DNA from: Scatosoma sp045533485
Lineage (GTDB): Bacteria > Bacillota > Clostridia > Christensenellales > Borkfalkiaceae
DNA: 57,639 nt
Direction of reading: 5' to 3'
Assembly (NCBI GenBank): GCA_045533485.1
Contig: JAZSHX010000022.1
Coordinates: 1-57,639, forward strand
The first letter of the stretch is position 1. Every line of letters begins with the position of its first letter. The translations under genes and the position numbers were made by a program. Shown here piece after piece: positions 50,877 to 57,639 of the stretch. The notes below the pieces were generated by a model, which saw nothing but the letters and a program-made list of their open reading frames with translations, made no database searches and was not told the DNA's origin.

Positions 50877-52154
50877 TCACGTTTCTTGCGTTTTATTCTG
50901 CTTGTTTTCAACGTTTTCTATGGAAATTGTTTCTTCTTTTTTGCCGCGAATATCCAAGCCGTTCAACTTTTCATCCTGCAAAACGACGCCGCGTTGCAAC
51001 GTAGCGTAACCGTACTTTTCACGAATTTTCGCCACGGCATTTTCCGCGCGCTCCTTTTTGTCGTATTCCGCTTGGTTGGTCGCTGCTCCAATGGTCAGCT
51101 GTTCCACGTGATAATCAAAGCCCGACGTGGTTACGCCTAAAAGCCGCACCTTTGCGCCTAAGGGATAGTGCTTACAAAAGAGCGCGTACGCCGTTTTGGC
51201 AATATCCGAACAAAGCACCGTCGGTTCGACTTTGGTTTGCCACGAAAAATATTCCAGTTTATCGTTTCTCACGACGATATGTACGGTGCTTGCCCTGCCC
51301 ACGTTTGCCTGACGCTGCCGCGCCGCAACGCTTTCGCTAATCGCATACAGCCAACGCTTGACTTCTTCCCTATCCGTAATATCTTTGGGCAGCGTGACGG
51401 AGTTGCCCACCGACTTCAAATCTTCAATGCTCTTTTCCCATTTTACGGGCTCATCATCTTCGCCGCGCGCAAAAATGCGCAGTTGTCTCCCCCGTTTCCC
51501 CAAGCGTTTAACAAGCAACGCTTCGTCCGCGTGTGCCAAATCGCCGATAGTGTAAATACCCAACGCGTGCAACGTCTGCTTGGTTGCACCGCCTACCATC
51601 ATCAATTCGCCCACAGGCAAAGGATGCACGACTTGACGGTAATTATCCTTGGTGATGCACGTCACAGCGTTGGGTTTTTTAAGCTCCGACGCAAGCTTTG
51701 CAAAAATTTTATTGTAGCTTACGCCAATGGAAACCGTCAAGCCAAGCTCTGCTTGCACTTCCCTTCTTATGCGTTCGGCGATGGTATACCCGTCCCCAAA
51801 CAGCATCGTGCTTTCGGTAACGTCCAATGCACACTCGTCAATGCTGCACTCTTCGATTTTTTCCGTATACCGCTCGTAAATGGCCTTTACCATTTGGGAA
51901 TACCGCTTATATTCGTGAAAATGGGACCCCACGCGTTGCACATTCGGGCATTTTTTTAAGGCGGAATACACCGTTTCCGCCGTTTTAATGCCGTATTTTT
52001 TCGCTTCTTCGTTTTTCGCAAGCACAATCCCGTGACGTTCTTTAGGATCACCGCAAACAATTAGAGGTTTTCCCGCTAAATCGGGGTTGAGCGCAATTTC
52101 AACGGACGCGAAAAAATTATTCAAATCGGAATGTAAAATCACCCGTTCGCGCAT
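50877..52154 (-). CDS. dinB: DNA polymerase IV (Y-family)
   Basis: 425 residues. Starts MRERVILHSDLNNFFASVEIAL with the first catalytic Asp, and has YSIDECALDVTES-like ECSIDECALDVTES near residue 103 with the second Asp-Glu pair. Complete palm, fingers, thumb and little-finger parts. Error-prone lesion bypass. No clear clamp-binding QLSLF-type motif was seen at the C-terminus, which ends in a charged tail. It follows the flavoprotein gene by 18 bases. Confidence 0.95.
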   Translation of the reverse strand: MRERVILHSDLNNFFASVEIALNPDLAGKPLIVCGDPKERHGIVLAKNEEAKKYGIKTAETVYSALKKCPNVQRVGSHFHEYKRYSQMVKAIYERYTEKIEECSIDECALDVTESTMLFGDGYTIAERIRREVQAELGLTVSIGVSYNKIFAKLASELKKPNAVTCITKDNYRQVVHPLPVGELMMVGGATKQTLHALGIYTIGDLAHADEALLVKRLGKRGRQLRIFARGEDDEPVKWEKSIEDLKSVGNSVTLPKDITDREEVKRWLYAISESVAARQRQANVGRASTVHIVVRNDKLEYFSWQTKVEPTVLCSDIAKTAYALFCKHYPLGAKVRLLGVTTSGFDYHVEQLTIGAATNQAEYDKKERAENAVAKIREKYGYATLQRGVVLQDEKLNGLDIRGKKEETISIENVENKQNKTQET

Positions 52155-52172
52155 AGCTCTTGTTCCTTTTTC

Positions 52173-53036
52173 TTATTCTTGCGTTTTGTAATTTGCCAAA
52201 TATGCCGTTACGGAATGCGCCGCCACGTTGCCTTCGCCGACGGCTTTCGCGTATTGATACGGCCGCCCCGTACAATCGCCGGCAGCATAAAGCCCTTGCA
52301 GGTTGGTTTGCATATTTCTTTGCACTGCCACGTGGTTATCCTGCATTTGCAAACCGTCCACAAGCGTGTTTGCGGCAATGCTTTCACGCAAGGAAAATAC
52401 GCCGTCTACCGCAATTTCCCCGTCCGCAAAAACCATTTTTTCCACGCGTATATTTCCAACAATTTCCAAAGGCATTTTTTTGATAATTTCCACGTTTTTA
52501 TCTTTAATTTTCACGTCCTTATACATAGCGATCAAATACACTTTTTGTGCAAAAGAAGCCAAGTGCTCAATTTCGTGTTCCAAACGCTTAGACGTGCAAA
52601 TCACGCCGATAGTTTTGCCCTTATATAAAAATCCGTCGCAGGTTGCGCACAAGCTTACGCCACGCCCGATAAACTCCGTTTCCCCTTTGACGCTTTTCAC
52701 GCTTTCCACACCGCATGCAAGCACGACCGTTGCGCTTTCATAATAATTTCCTTGTTGTGTTGCCACGCCAAATTTACCGTTCAACGCGTACACGCCTGCC
52801 ACCTTTTCTTCATTGACGGCAATTTCTTCTTCTTTTAACTGCGTTTGCAACGCGTTTAAAAACGCTTTACCGCTCACAGCGGAAAGCCCAGGATAATTGC
52901 GAATAAGCTCGGCTTTTTCAATCTTTTCCGATAAAGATTTCGCCCCGAAAATCAAAAAACTTTTCCCGTTTGCCTTTAACGTAAGTGCGGCGGATACCCC
53001 TGCAGGGCCGCTGCCGATAACAATGCAATCTACCAT
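52173..53036 (-). CDS. Thioredoxin reductase-like FAD flavoprotein with degenerate NADPH motif
   Basis: 287 residues from the ATG at 53036 (AAAGGAG upstream). FAD motif CIVIGSGPAGVSAAL at the N-terminus, the redox-active CATCDG near residue 133, and the C-terminal FAD motif GLYAAGDCTGRPYQYAKAVGEGNVAA. The second nucleotide motif, normally GGGDSA, reads GVICTSKRLEHEI, so NADPH binding is doubtful. It could use another donor such as ferredoxin, as ferredoxin- or flavin-linked reductases of anaerobes do; that is inference. Confidence 0.85.
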   Translation of the reverse strand: MVDCIVIGSGPAGVSAALTLKANGKSFLIFGAKSLSEKIEKAELIRNYPGLSAVSGKAFLNALQTQLKEEEIAVNEEKVAGVYALNGKFGVATQQGNYYESATVVLACGVESVKSVKGETEFIGRGVSLCATCDGFLYKGKTIGVICTSKRLEHEIEHLASFAQKVYLIAMYKDVKIKDKNVEIIKKMPLEIVGNIRVEKMVFADGEIAVDGVFSLRESIAANTLVDGLQMQDNHVAVQRNMQTNLQGLYAAGDCTGRPYQYAKAVGEGNVAAHSVTAYLANYKTQE

Positions 53037-53055
53037 ATTTTTTCTCCTTTCAAAA

Positions 53056-53084
53056 AGTATACCACAAACGATGAAAAAAATCAA
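53056..53084 (-). promoter_or_regulatory. Promoter of the flavoprotein-dinB pair
   Basis: Minus strand: -35 TTGATT 53079-53084, 17-base spacer, -10 TATACT 53056-53061. Confidence 0.7.
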
Positions 53085-53102
53085 CCCTTAAAAAATATTT
53101 TC

Positions 53103-53140
53103 CAATAAAAAAGCCCTTTTGCGTTTTACAAAAAGGCTTT
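53103..53140 (-). terminator. Terminator after the polyserine lipoprotein genes
   Basis: Stem 53111-53120 with 53131-53140 (AAAGCCTTTT against AAAAGGGCTT, one G-U pair), followed by U-rich sequence on the minus strand. Confidence 0.75.
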
Positions 53141-53146
53141 TATTCT

Positions 53147-53476
53147 TTAGCTAATGGGCACCCAGTCCGTCCAGTTTTTCTCATCGTCACTGCTTGAAGA
53201 ACTCGACGAACCACTTGAAGAACTGCTTGACGAACTTGACGAACTGCTTGACGAACTTGACGAGCTGCTCGACGAACTCGAAGAGCTGCTTGAAGAACTC
53301 GAAGAGCTGCTTGAAGAACTCGAAGAGCTGCTTGACGAACTCGAAGAGCTGCTTGAAGAACTCGAAGAGCTGCTTTGCATCCAGTCGGGCACGCCTACGG
53401 AAACATTATTGTTGCAAGCCGCAAAAATAAATGTTGCTCCAACGAAACATATCAATACAAGCAAAAATTTTTTCAT
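53147..53476 (-). CDS. Polyserine lipoprotein ending in NWTDWVPIS
   Basis: 109 residues. Signal peptide MKKFLLVLICFVGATFIFAAC with a lipobox-like FAAC (weak at -3), a short stretch NNNVSVGVPDWMQ, a run of 54 serines, then G, seven serines and DDEKNWTDWVPIS. The serines use mixed codons built from 21-base tandem repeats. Probably a surface-exposed lipoprotein with a flexible linker presenting the aromatic tail. I know no function. It is the second gene of a pair, 35 bases after the related lipoprotein. Confidence 0.7.
   Translation of the reverse strand: MKKFLLVLICFVGATFIFAACNNNVSVGVPDWMQSSSSSSSSSSSSSSSSSSSSSSSSSSSSSSSSSSSSSSSSSSSSSSSSSSSSSSGSSSSSSSDDEKNWTDWVPIS
53205..53373 (-). repeat. 21-base tandem repeats encoding polyserine
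   Basis: Seven-codon unit, on the plus strand GAACTCGAAGAGCTGCTTGA plus one base, repeated with small changes (GAAGAA/GACGAA variants). All copies encode serine on the minus strand. Copy number could change by slippage without breaking the reading frame. Confidence 0.8.
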
Positions 53477-53511
53477 ATTTCCCCTTTCCTTACGTTTATA
53501 TTCCCTTATTT

Positions 53512-53727
53512 TTAGTTAATGGGCACCCAGTCCGTCCAGTTGCCGTCACTGTCAAAATCATCGGTAAAATCGCCAGACGAACTGCTTGAAGAACTCGACG
53601 AACTACCCGAACCGCTTGACGAAGAACCCGAAGAGTTGTCCCCACTGCTATTTTTTCTTAAAGAACAACCTGTTACAAGCAAAGTTGCCGAAAGGAAGCA
53701 TAATAAAACGATTAAAAACTTTTTCAT
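53512..53727 (-). CDS. Small serine-rich lipoprotein ending in NWTDWVPIN
   Basis: 71 residues. Signal peptide MKKFLIVLLCFLSATLLVTGC with a good lipobox (VTGC), then a Ser/Gly linker (SSGSSSSGSG and a ten-serine run), the acidic DFTDDFDSD and the tail GNWTDWVPIN. The last eight residues match those of the next gene except for the final Ser/Asn. The DNA coding for the tail is identical over about 25 bases, while the linkers differ. First gene of the pair, behind a good promoter. Confidence 0.7.
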   Translation of the reverse strand: MKKFLIVLLCFLSATLLVTGCSLRKNSSGDNSSGSSSSGSGSSSSSSSSSSGDFTDDFDSDGNWTDWVPIN

Positions 53728-53757
53728 ATCCGTTCCTTTTTTTTATTTTACAAAAAT

Positions 53758-53786
53758 ATTGTAGCATAAAAACACGGAAAAAGCAA
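53758..53786 (-). promoter_or_regulatory. Promoter of the polyserine lipoprotein pair
   Basis: Minus strand: -35 TTGCTT 53781-53786, 17-base spacer, -10 TACAAT 53758-53763. Confidence 0.7.
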
Positions 53787-53884
53787 CTGAATTATTTTTA
53801 TTTTGTATAATATTTTCCGTATTTTACGCAACTTTTTACCCAAAATGGCAAATACTTGTACTATAAAAGGAAAAAGGTGGTAAA

Positions 53885-56800
53885 ATGAAAAAACAAGTAA
53901 TGGACGGAAACACGGCGGCATGCTACGTTTCTTATGCGTTTAGTGAAATTGCATTTATTTATCCCATCACTCCGTCTTCGCCTATGGCGGAGCAGGTGGA
54001 TATTTGGACGACGCAAGGAAAAAGCAATATATTCGGCAGCATTCCGCGCGTTGTCGAAATGCAATCGGAAAGCGGCGTTGCTGGAGCGGTACACGGCGCG
54101 TTGACCTGCGGCGCGCTTACCACTACCTACACTTGTAGCCAAGGTCTACTTTTAATGCTGCCGAATATGTATAAAATTGCAGGAGAATTGTTGCCGACCG
54201 TTTTTCACGTAAGCGCCCGTGCGTTGTCTACGCACGCATTGAGCATATTCGGCGACCACCAAGACGTGATGGCGGCACGGCAAACAGGGTTTGCCATGCT
54301 GTGTTCGGCTACCGTACAAGAGTGTATGGATTTGGCGCTTGTAGCGCATATCGCTACTTTGCAAACGAGCGTACCGTTTTTACATTTTTTCGACGGTTTC
54401 AAAACTTCGCACCAGCTACAAAAAATCGACGTTTTTGAGAAAGAAGAAATACTGCGGCTTTTCAGCGTTGGCGACGTGGAAAAATTCAAAGCACGCGCTC
54501 TTACGCCCAACGCGCCTATGCAACGTGGAACGGCGCAAAACGAAGACATTTATTTTCAAAACAGGGAACGCAGCAACCAAAGCTATCAAAGCGTTGCTTG
54601 TAGCGTACAAGCCGCTATGGATAAAACCGCGGAAATTACGGGCAGAAAATACCGCATTTTCGATTATTTTGGAGCGCAGGATGCGGAACACGTAATCGTC
54701 ATAATGGGTAGCGGCGGCGATACCATGTACGAAGTGATTGATAAAGTTTGTCAAAATAAGCAAGCGGTGGGTATGGTGCAAGTACGGCTTTTTCGCCCAT
54801 TCGATACACACGCATTTATCAACGCTATACCGCAAACCTGCAAGCGTATTGCCGTGCTAGATAGAACCAAAGAAGCAGGCGCAATCGGCGAACCGTTATA
54901 CTTGGACGTATGCGCGGCGTTGCAAGAATACGACGTAAAACACGTGGAAGTTTTCGGCGGAAGATACGGCTTGGGCGGTAAGGATTTTACGCCTGCCATG
55001 GCGCTTGCCGTAATTGAAAATTTACGCGCGAGCCACCCAAAAAATCATTTCACCGTCGGCATTGACGACGACATTACGTTTACTTCTTTAGATTTTTCCG
55101 TCCCCTTTTATACCGTTCCCGACGATTGCGTACAATGCCTGTTTTACGGTTTAGGATCGGACGGCAGCGTTGGCGCGAACAAAAATTCAATCAAAATCAT
55201 CGGGGAACACACGCCCTTGCACGTGCAGGCATACTTTGCCTACGATTCGCGCAAATCGGGCGGCGTGACGATATCGCATTTGCGTTTTGGCACTTCCCCT
55301 ATTCACTCCGCTTACCTTATCGACCGCGCGGATTTCATCGCTTGCCACGACTTATCCTATTTAACGCGGCTGGATATGCTTTGTAAAATGAAAGACGGCG
55401 GCACATTTTTGCTCAACTGCCCTTGGGATACGCAGGAACAATTAACGAAAAATTTACCGTCAAGCGTAAAAAAGCTGCTTTATGAAAAACGCGTGCGTTT
55501 GTATGTAATCAATGCCACGAACATTGCGGAAACCGTAGGGTTAAGCGGCCGCACCGGCACGATTATGCAAACGGCGTTCTTTTCTCTACACCCAAATCTT
55601 TTACCTTACGAACAAGCCGTTTTTTATTTAAAAGAACAGTTAAGCAAACTCTTTGCACAAAAGGGCGAAAAGATTGTACAAGCCAACTGCCTTGCCGTAG
55701 ACTTAACGAAAAACGCTTTAATAGAAATTGCCGTGCCTGCTTTTTGGAACGATATAAAGGATACAACGAAAAAAGAAACGTCGCAATCGGCGTATTTTCA
55801 AACGTTTATCTCGCCCATTTTACGCATGCAAGGCGATAGCCTGCCCGTATCCGCTTTTTCAGCAGACGGAAGCGTACCCACCGCCACTGCACATCTTGAA
55901 AAACACGGCGCGCCGCCGTTGCTACCTGTGTGGATAAAGGAAAATTGTATACAGTGCAATCAATGCGCTTTCGTGTGTCCGCACGCCTGTATTCGCCCCT
56001 ATCTTTTGCCGTTCAACGCAGACATGCCCCCCACATTTGACGTTTTGCCTGCTATAGGCGACAAGCAAAAATATTTCCGCATACAAGTATCCCCCAACGA
56101 TTGCAAAGGGTGTGGCGTATGCGCAAATACCTGCCCCACCAAACGAAAAGCGTTGGTTATGCAGTCTTCAAAAAACCGCGTTGCCGGCGAAGAACGCAAC
56201 TGGGAATACGCGCAAACACTCCCCCAACAACCATCCGCTTTGCCTAGACAATCGGTAAAAGGAAGTCAATTTTATCCGCCGCTTTTTGAGTTTTCTTACG
56301 CCTGCGCAGGCTGCGGTGAAACGCCGTATATCAAGGTACTCACCCAGCTATTCGGCGAACGTATGGTGATTGCAAACGCCACGGGTTGTTCGTCCATTTA
56401 CGGCGGAAACGCACCCATTTGCCCTTACACCGTCAATGCAGACGGCAAAGGTCCTGCTTGGGCAAATTCACTGTTTGAAGATACGGCGGAGTTTGGGCTG
56501 GGGATGCGCCTTGCAACGCAAATCAACAAGGAAAATCACTGTATATGGATTATCGGCGGCGACGGTTGGGCGTACGACATCGGCTACGGCGGACTTGATC
56601 ACGTGCTAGCCTTGGGTGAAAACGTCAACGTGCTTGTTTTGGACAGCGAAGTGTATTCCAACACGGGCGGGCAACTTTCCAAAGCCACGCCGCTTGGCGC
56701 GGCGGCGCGTTTTAGCATGCAAGGTAAACACACGAAGAAAAAGCCGCTGGGGCTTATGGCTATGCAATATAAAAACGCATATGTGGCGCAGGTGAGCATG

Positions 56801-57181
56801 GGGGCAAACAAAGCGCAGCTGTTAACTGCTTTAGCGGAAGCGGAAGCGTTTGACGGACCGTCGCTTGTGATTGCCTATTCCCCTTGTATTGCGCACGGCG
56901 TTCCTTTAAGCAAGTGTATGCAAGAAGAACAGCTTGCCGTGAGTTGCGGCTACTGGCCGTTGTACCGTTTTAACCCTGACAACCAAAAGCAAAATAAACC
57001 GCTTTTGTCTTTAGACAGCAAAACCCCCGATGGAAATTTTAAGCAATTTTTACAAGGCGAAGCACGGTTTTCGGCTATGTTTACAAGCAAAAGCCCTGAA
57101 ATACAAGCTCTTTTAGAGCGTGCGGAGCGTGAAATGCAGGAACATTTTGCATACCTTGAAAAGTTGGCGCAAATACTGTAA
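53885..57181 (+). CDS. nifJ: Pyruvate:ferredoxin (flavodoxin) oxidoreductase
   Basis: 1098 residues, shorter than the usual 1160-1200. Single-chain enzyme that turns pyruvate and CoA into acetyl-CoA and CO2 while reducing ferredoxin. In order: domain I from YPITPSSPMAE near residue 27 with GALTTTYTCSQGL; domain II; the gamma-type domain with FYGLGSDGSVGANKN near 423; two [4Fe-4S] motifs, CIQCNQCAFVCPHAC near 687 and CKGCGVCANTCP near 741; then the thiamine pyrophosphate domain with CAGCGETPY, NATGCSSIYGG, IGGDGWAYDIGYGGLDH and VYSNTGGQLSKATP. It takes up the pyruvate from uronate breakdown. AAAGGTGG precedes the ATG; a TATAAT at 53806-53811 is a possible -10 without a clear -35. Confidence 0.97.
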   Translation: MKKQVMDGNTAACYVSYAFSEIAFIYPITPSSPMAEQVDIWTTQGKSNIFGSIPRVVEMQSESGVAGAVHGALTCGALTTTYTCSQGLLLMLPNMYKIAGELLPTVFHVSARALSTHALSIFGDHQDVMAARQTGFAMLCSATVQECMDLALVAHIATLQTSVPFLHFFDGFKTSHQLQKIDVFEKEEILRLFSVGDVEKFKARALTPNAPMQRGTAQNEDIYFQNRERSNQSYQSVACSVQAAMDKTAEITGRKYRIFDYFGAQDAEHVIVIMGSGGDTMYEVIDKVCQNKQAVGMVQVRLFRPFDTHAFINAIPQTCKRIAVLDRTKEAGAIGEPLYLDVCAALQEYDVKHVEVFGGRYGLGGKDFTPAMALAVIENLRASHPKNHFTVGIDDDITFTSLDFSVPFYTVPDDCVQCLFYGLGSDGSVGANKNSIKIIGEHTPLHVQAYFAYDSRKSGGVTISHLRFGTSPIHSAYLIDRADFIACHDLSYLTRLDMLCKMKDGGTFLLNCPWDTQEQLTKNLPSSVKKLLYEKRVRLYVINATNIAETVGLSGRTGTIMQTAFFSLHPNLLPYEQAVFYLKEQLSKLFAQKGEKIVQANCLAVDLTKNALIEIAVPAFWNDIKDTTKKETSQSAYFQTFISPILRMQGDSLPVSAFSADGSVPTATAHLEKHGAPPLLPVWIKENCIQCNQCAFVCPHACIRPYLLPFNADMPPTFDVLPAIGDKQKYFRIQVSPNDCKGCGVCANTCPTKRKALVMQSSKNRVAGEERNWEYAQTLPQQPSALPRQSVKGSQFYPPLFEFSYACAGCGETPYIKVLTQLFGERMVIANATGCSSIYGGNAPICPYTVNADGKGPAWANSLFEDTAEFGLGMRLATQINKENHCIWIIGGDGWAYDIGYGGLDHVLALGENVNVLVLDSEVYSNTGGQLSKATPLGAAARFSMQGKHTKKKPLGLMAMQYKNAYVAQVSMGANKAQLLTALAEAEAFDGPSLVIAYSPCIAHGVPLSKCMQEEQLAVSCGYWPLYRFNPDNQKQNKPLLSLDSKTPDGNFKQFLQGEARFSAMFTSKSPEIQALLERAEREMQEHFAYLEKLAQIL

Positions 57182-57210
57182 AATTTACGATACTTTTTTC
57201 GACAAACCTA

Positions 57211-57239
57211 TTGACATTTTTTGCCATCTTTATTATAAT
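57211..57239 (+). promoter_or_regulatory. Consensus promoter of the rubrerythrin gene
   Basis: -35 TTGACA 57211-57216, 17-base spacer, -10 TATAAT 57234-57239, both perfect. The leader contains a small hairpin AGCCGTTCACGGCT (57251-57264). Confidence 0.85.
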
Positions 57240-57300
57240 ATTTATATGCACAGCCGTTCACGGCTACACGGCAAATATTTTAATATAAGGAAAACAGGTT

Positions 57301-57639
57301 ATGAAGAAATTTGAATGTCAAGTATGTCACTACGTTGCGGAAGGTCAAGCGCCCGAAGTTTGCCCCGTTTGTAAGCAAAGCGGTAAATTTGCAGAATTGA
57401 ACCCTTTGAAAGGCACGAAAACAGAAGCCAACCTTTGGACGGCGTTCGCAGGCGAATCGCAAGCAAGGAACAAATACACCTACTTTGCAAGCAAGGCAAA
57501 AAAAGAAGGTTTTGTGCAAATCGCCGCTCTCTTTGAAGAAACGGCAAACAACGAAAAAGAACACGCAAAAATTTGGTTTAAGCTGTTGCACGGCGGCGCT
57601 GTACCTTCCACCGAAGAAAACCTTTTGGCTGCTGCCGAA
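57301..57639 (+). CDS. Reverse rubrerythrin, 3' end outside window
   Basis: First 113 residues. An N-terminal rubredoxin-like iron site, CQVCHY near residue 6 and CPVCKQ near 21, precedes the rubrerythrin di-iron helical domain (GESQARNKYTYFASKAKKEG with the first Glu, FEETANNEKEHAKIWFKL with EXXH). Rubredoxin part first is the reverse arrangement found in clostridia, where the protein is a peroxide- and oxygen-reducing enzyme. A strong promoter precedes it. Confidence 0.95.
   Translation, partial: MKKFECQVCHYVAEGQAPEVCPVCKQSGKFAELNPLKGTKTEANLWTAFAGESQARNKYTYFASKAKKEGFVQIAALFEETANNEKEHAKIWFKLLHGGAVPSTEENLLAAAE

Noticed and set aside
53205..53373. CRISPR-like array
   Set aside because: The units are contiguous and coding, with no unique spacers between them.
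53154..53519. Plus-strand ORF coding for Leu/Glu/Asp repeats (LEELDELL type)
   Set aside because: It is the antisense reading of the polyserine repeat; it has no ribosome site and the opposite strand has signal peptides, promoter and terminator.

Overview
The window reads as a chromosome segment of an anaerobic, endospore-forming clostridial Firmicute (gut type, possibly Christensenellales-like; the exact lineage is inference). The evidence is spoIVA with a sigma-E-like promoter, a ytxC-like gene next to thrS, a T-box, an L20 leader, a lysine riboswitch, a large SRP RNA with an Alu part, pyruvate:ferredoxin oxidoreductase and a reverse rubrerythrin. I saw no rRNA, tRNA, CRISPR array, insertion sequence or prophage.

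Layout. 1-2200: a P-type cation ATPase, cut by the window edge, behind a yybP-ykoY (Mn2+) riboswitch. 2214-5180: infC-rpmI-rplT with an attenuated leader, a probable AUA start for infC, then a trmH-like methylase and yebC. 5208-8230: thrS under a Thr T-box, plus a sugar isomerase-like gene. 8254-11620: ytxC and divergent leuS. 11676-20925: a D-galacturonate operon (uxaB, uxaA, uxaC, eda, kdgK) that also carries two YitT membrane proteins and a GDSL hydrolase, with a divergent AraC regulator. 20967-22724: spoIVA and a 51-residue protein. 22724-28310: an operon of a membrane protein, a methyltransferase, hslO, a TPR protein and a HEAT-like protein. 28367-31540: lysine riboswitch, asd, dapA, dapB. 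31543-34240: an AT-richer module of two secreted proteins around an ER-type (SipW-like) signal peptidase, with a divergent XRE regulator. 34249-43945: a long run of housekeeping genes (mnmE, lysR, lepA, hemW, phosphatase, nudix, aroK, panE, gltX). 43965-50390: mrp, a ComEC-like hydrolase, a fused EcfA, ecfT, truA and a membrane protein. 50450-50830: SRP RNA. 50877-53090: a thioredoxin reductase-like flavoprotein and dinB. 53103-53790: two small polyserine lipoproteins with the same C-terminal peptide. 53885-end: PFOR and a reverse rubrerythrin.

How the parts fit. The uxa operon converts galacturonate to pyruvate and glyceraldehyde-3-phosphate, and PFOR can oxidise that pyruvate to acetyl-CoA. 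The asd-dapA-dapB unit makes diaminopimelate/lysine precursors and is shut down by lysine. The most novel-looking parts are the SipW-like secretion module, which has the gene order substrate-peptidase-substrate of the Bacillus tapA-sipW-tasA matrix operon, and the polyserine lipoprotein pair. Next come the two YitT proteins in a uronate operon with no recognisable transporter, and the single-chain EcfA1-EcfA2 ATPase.
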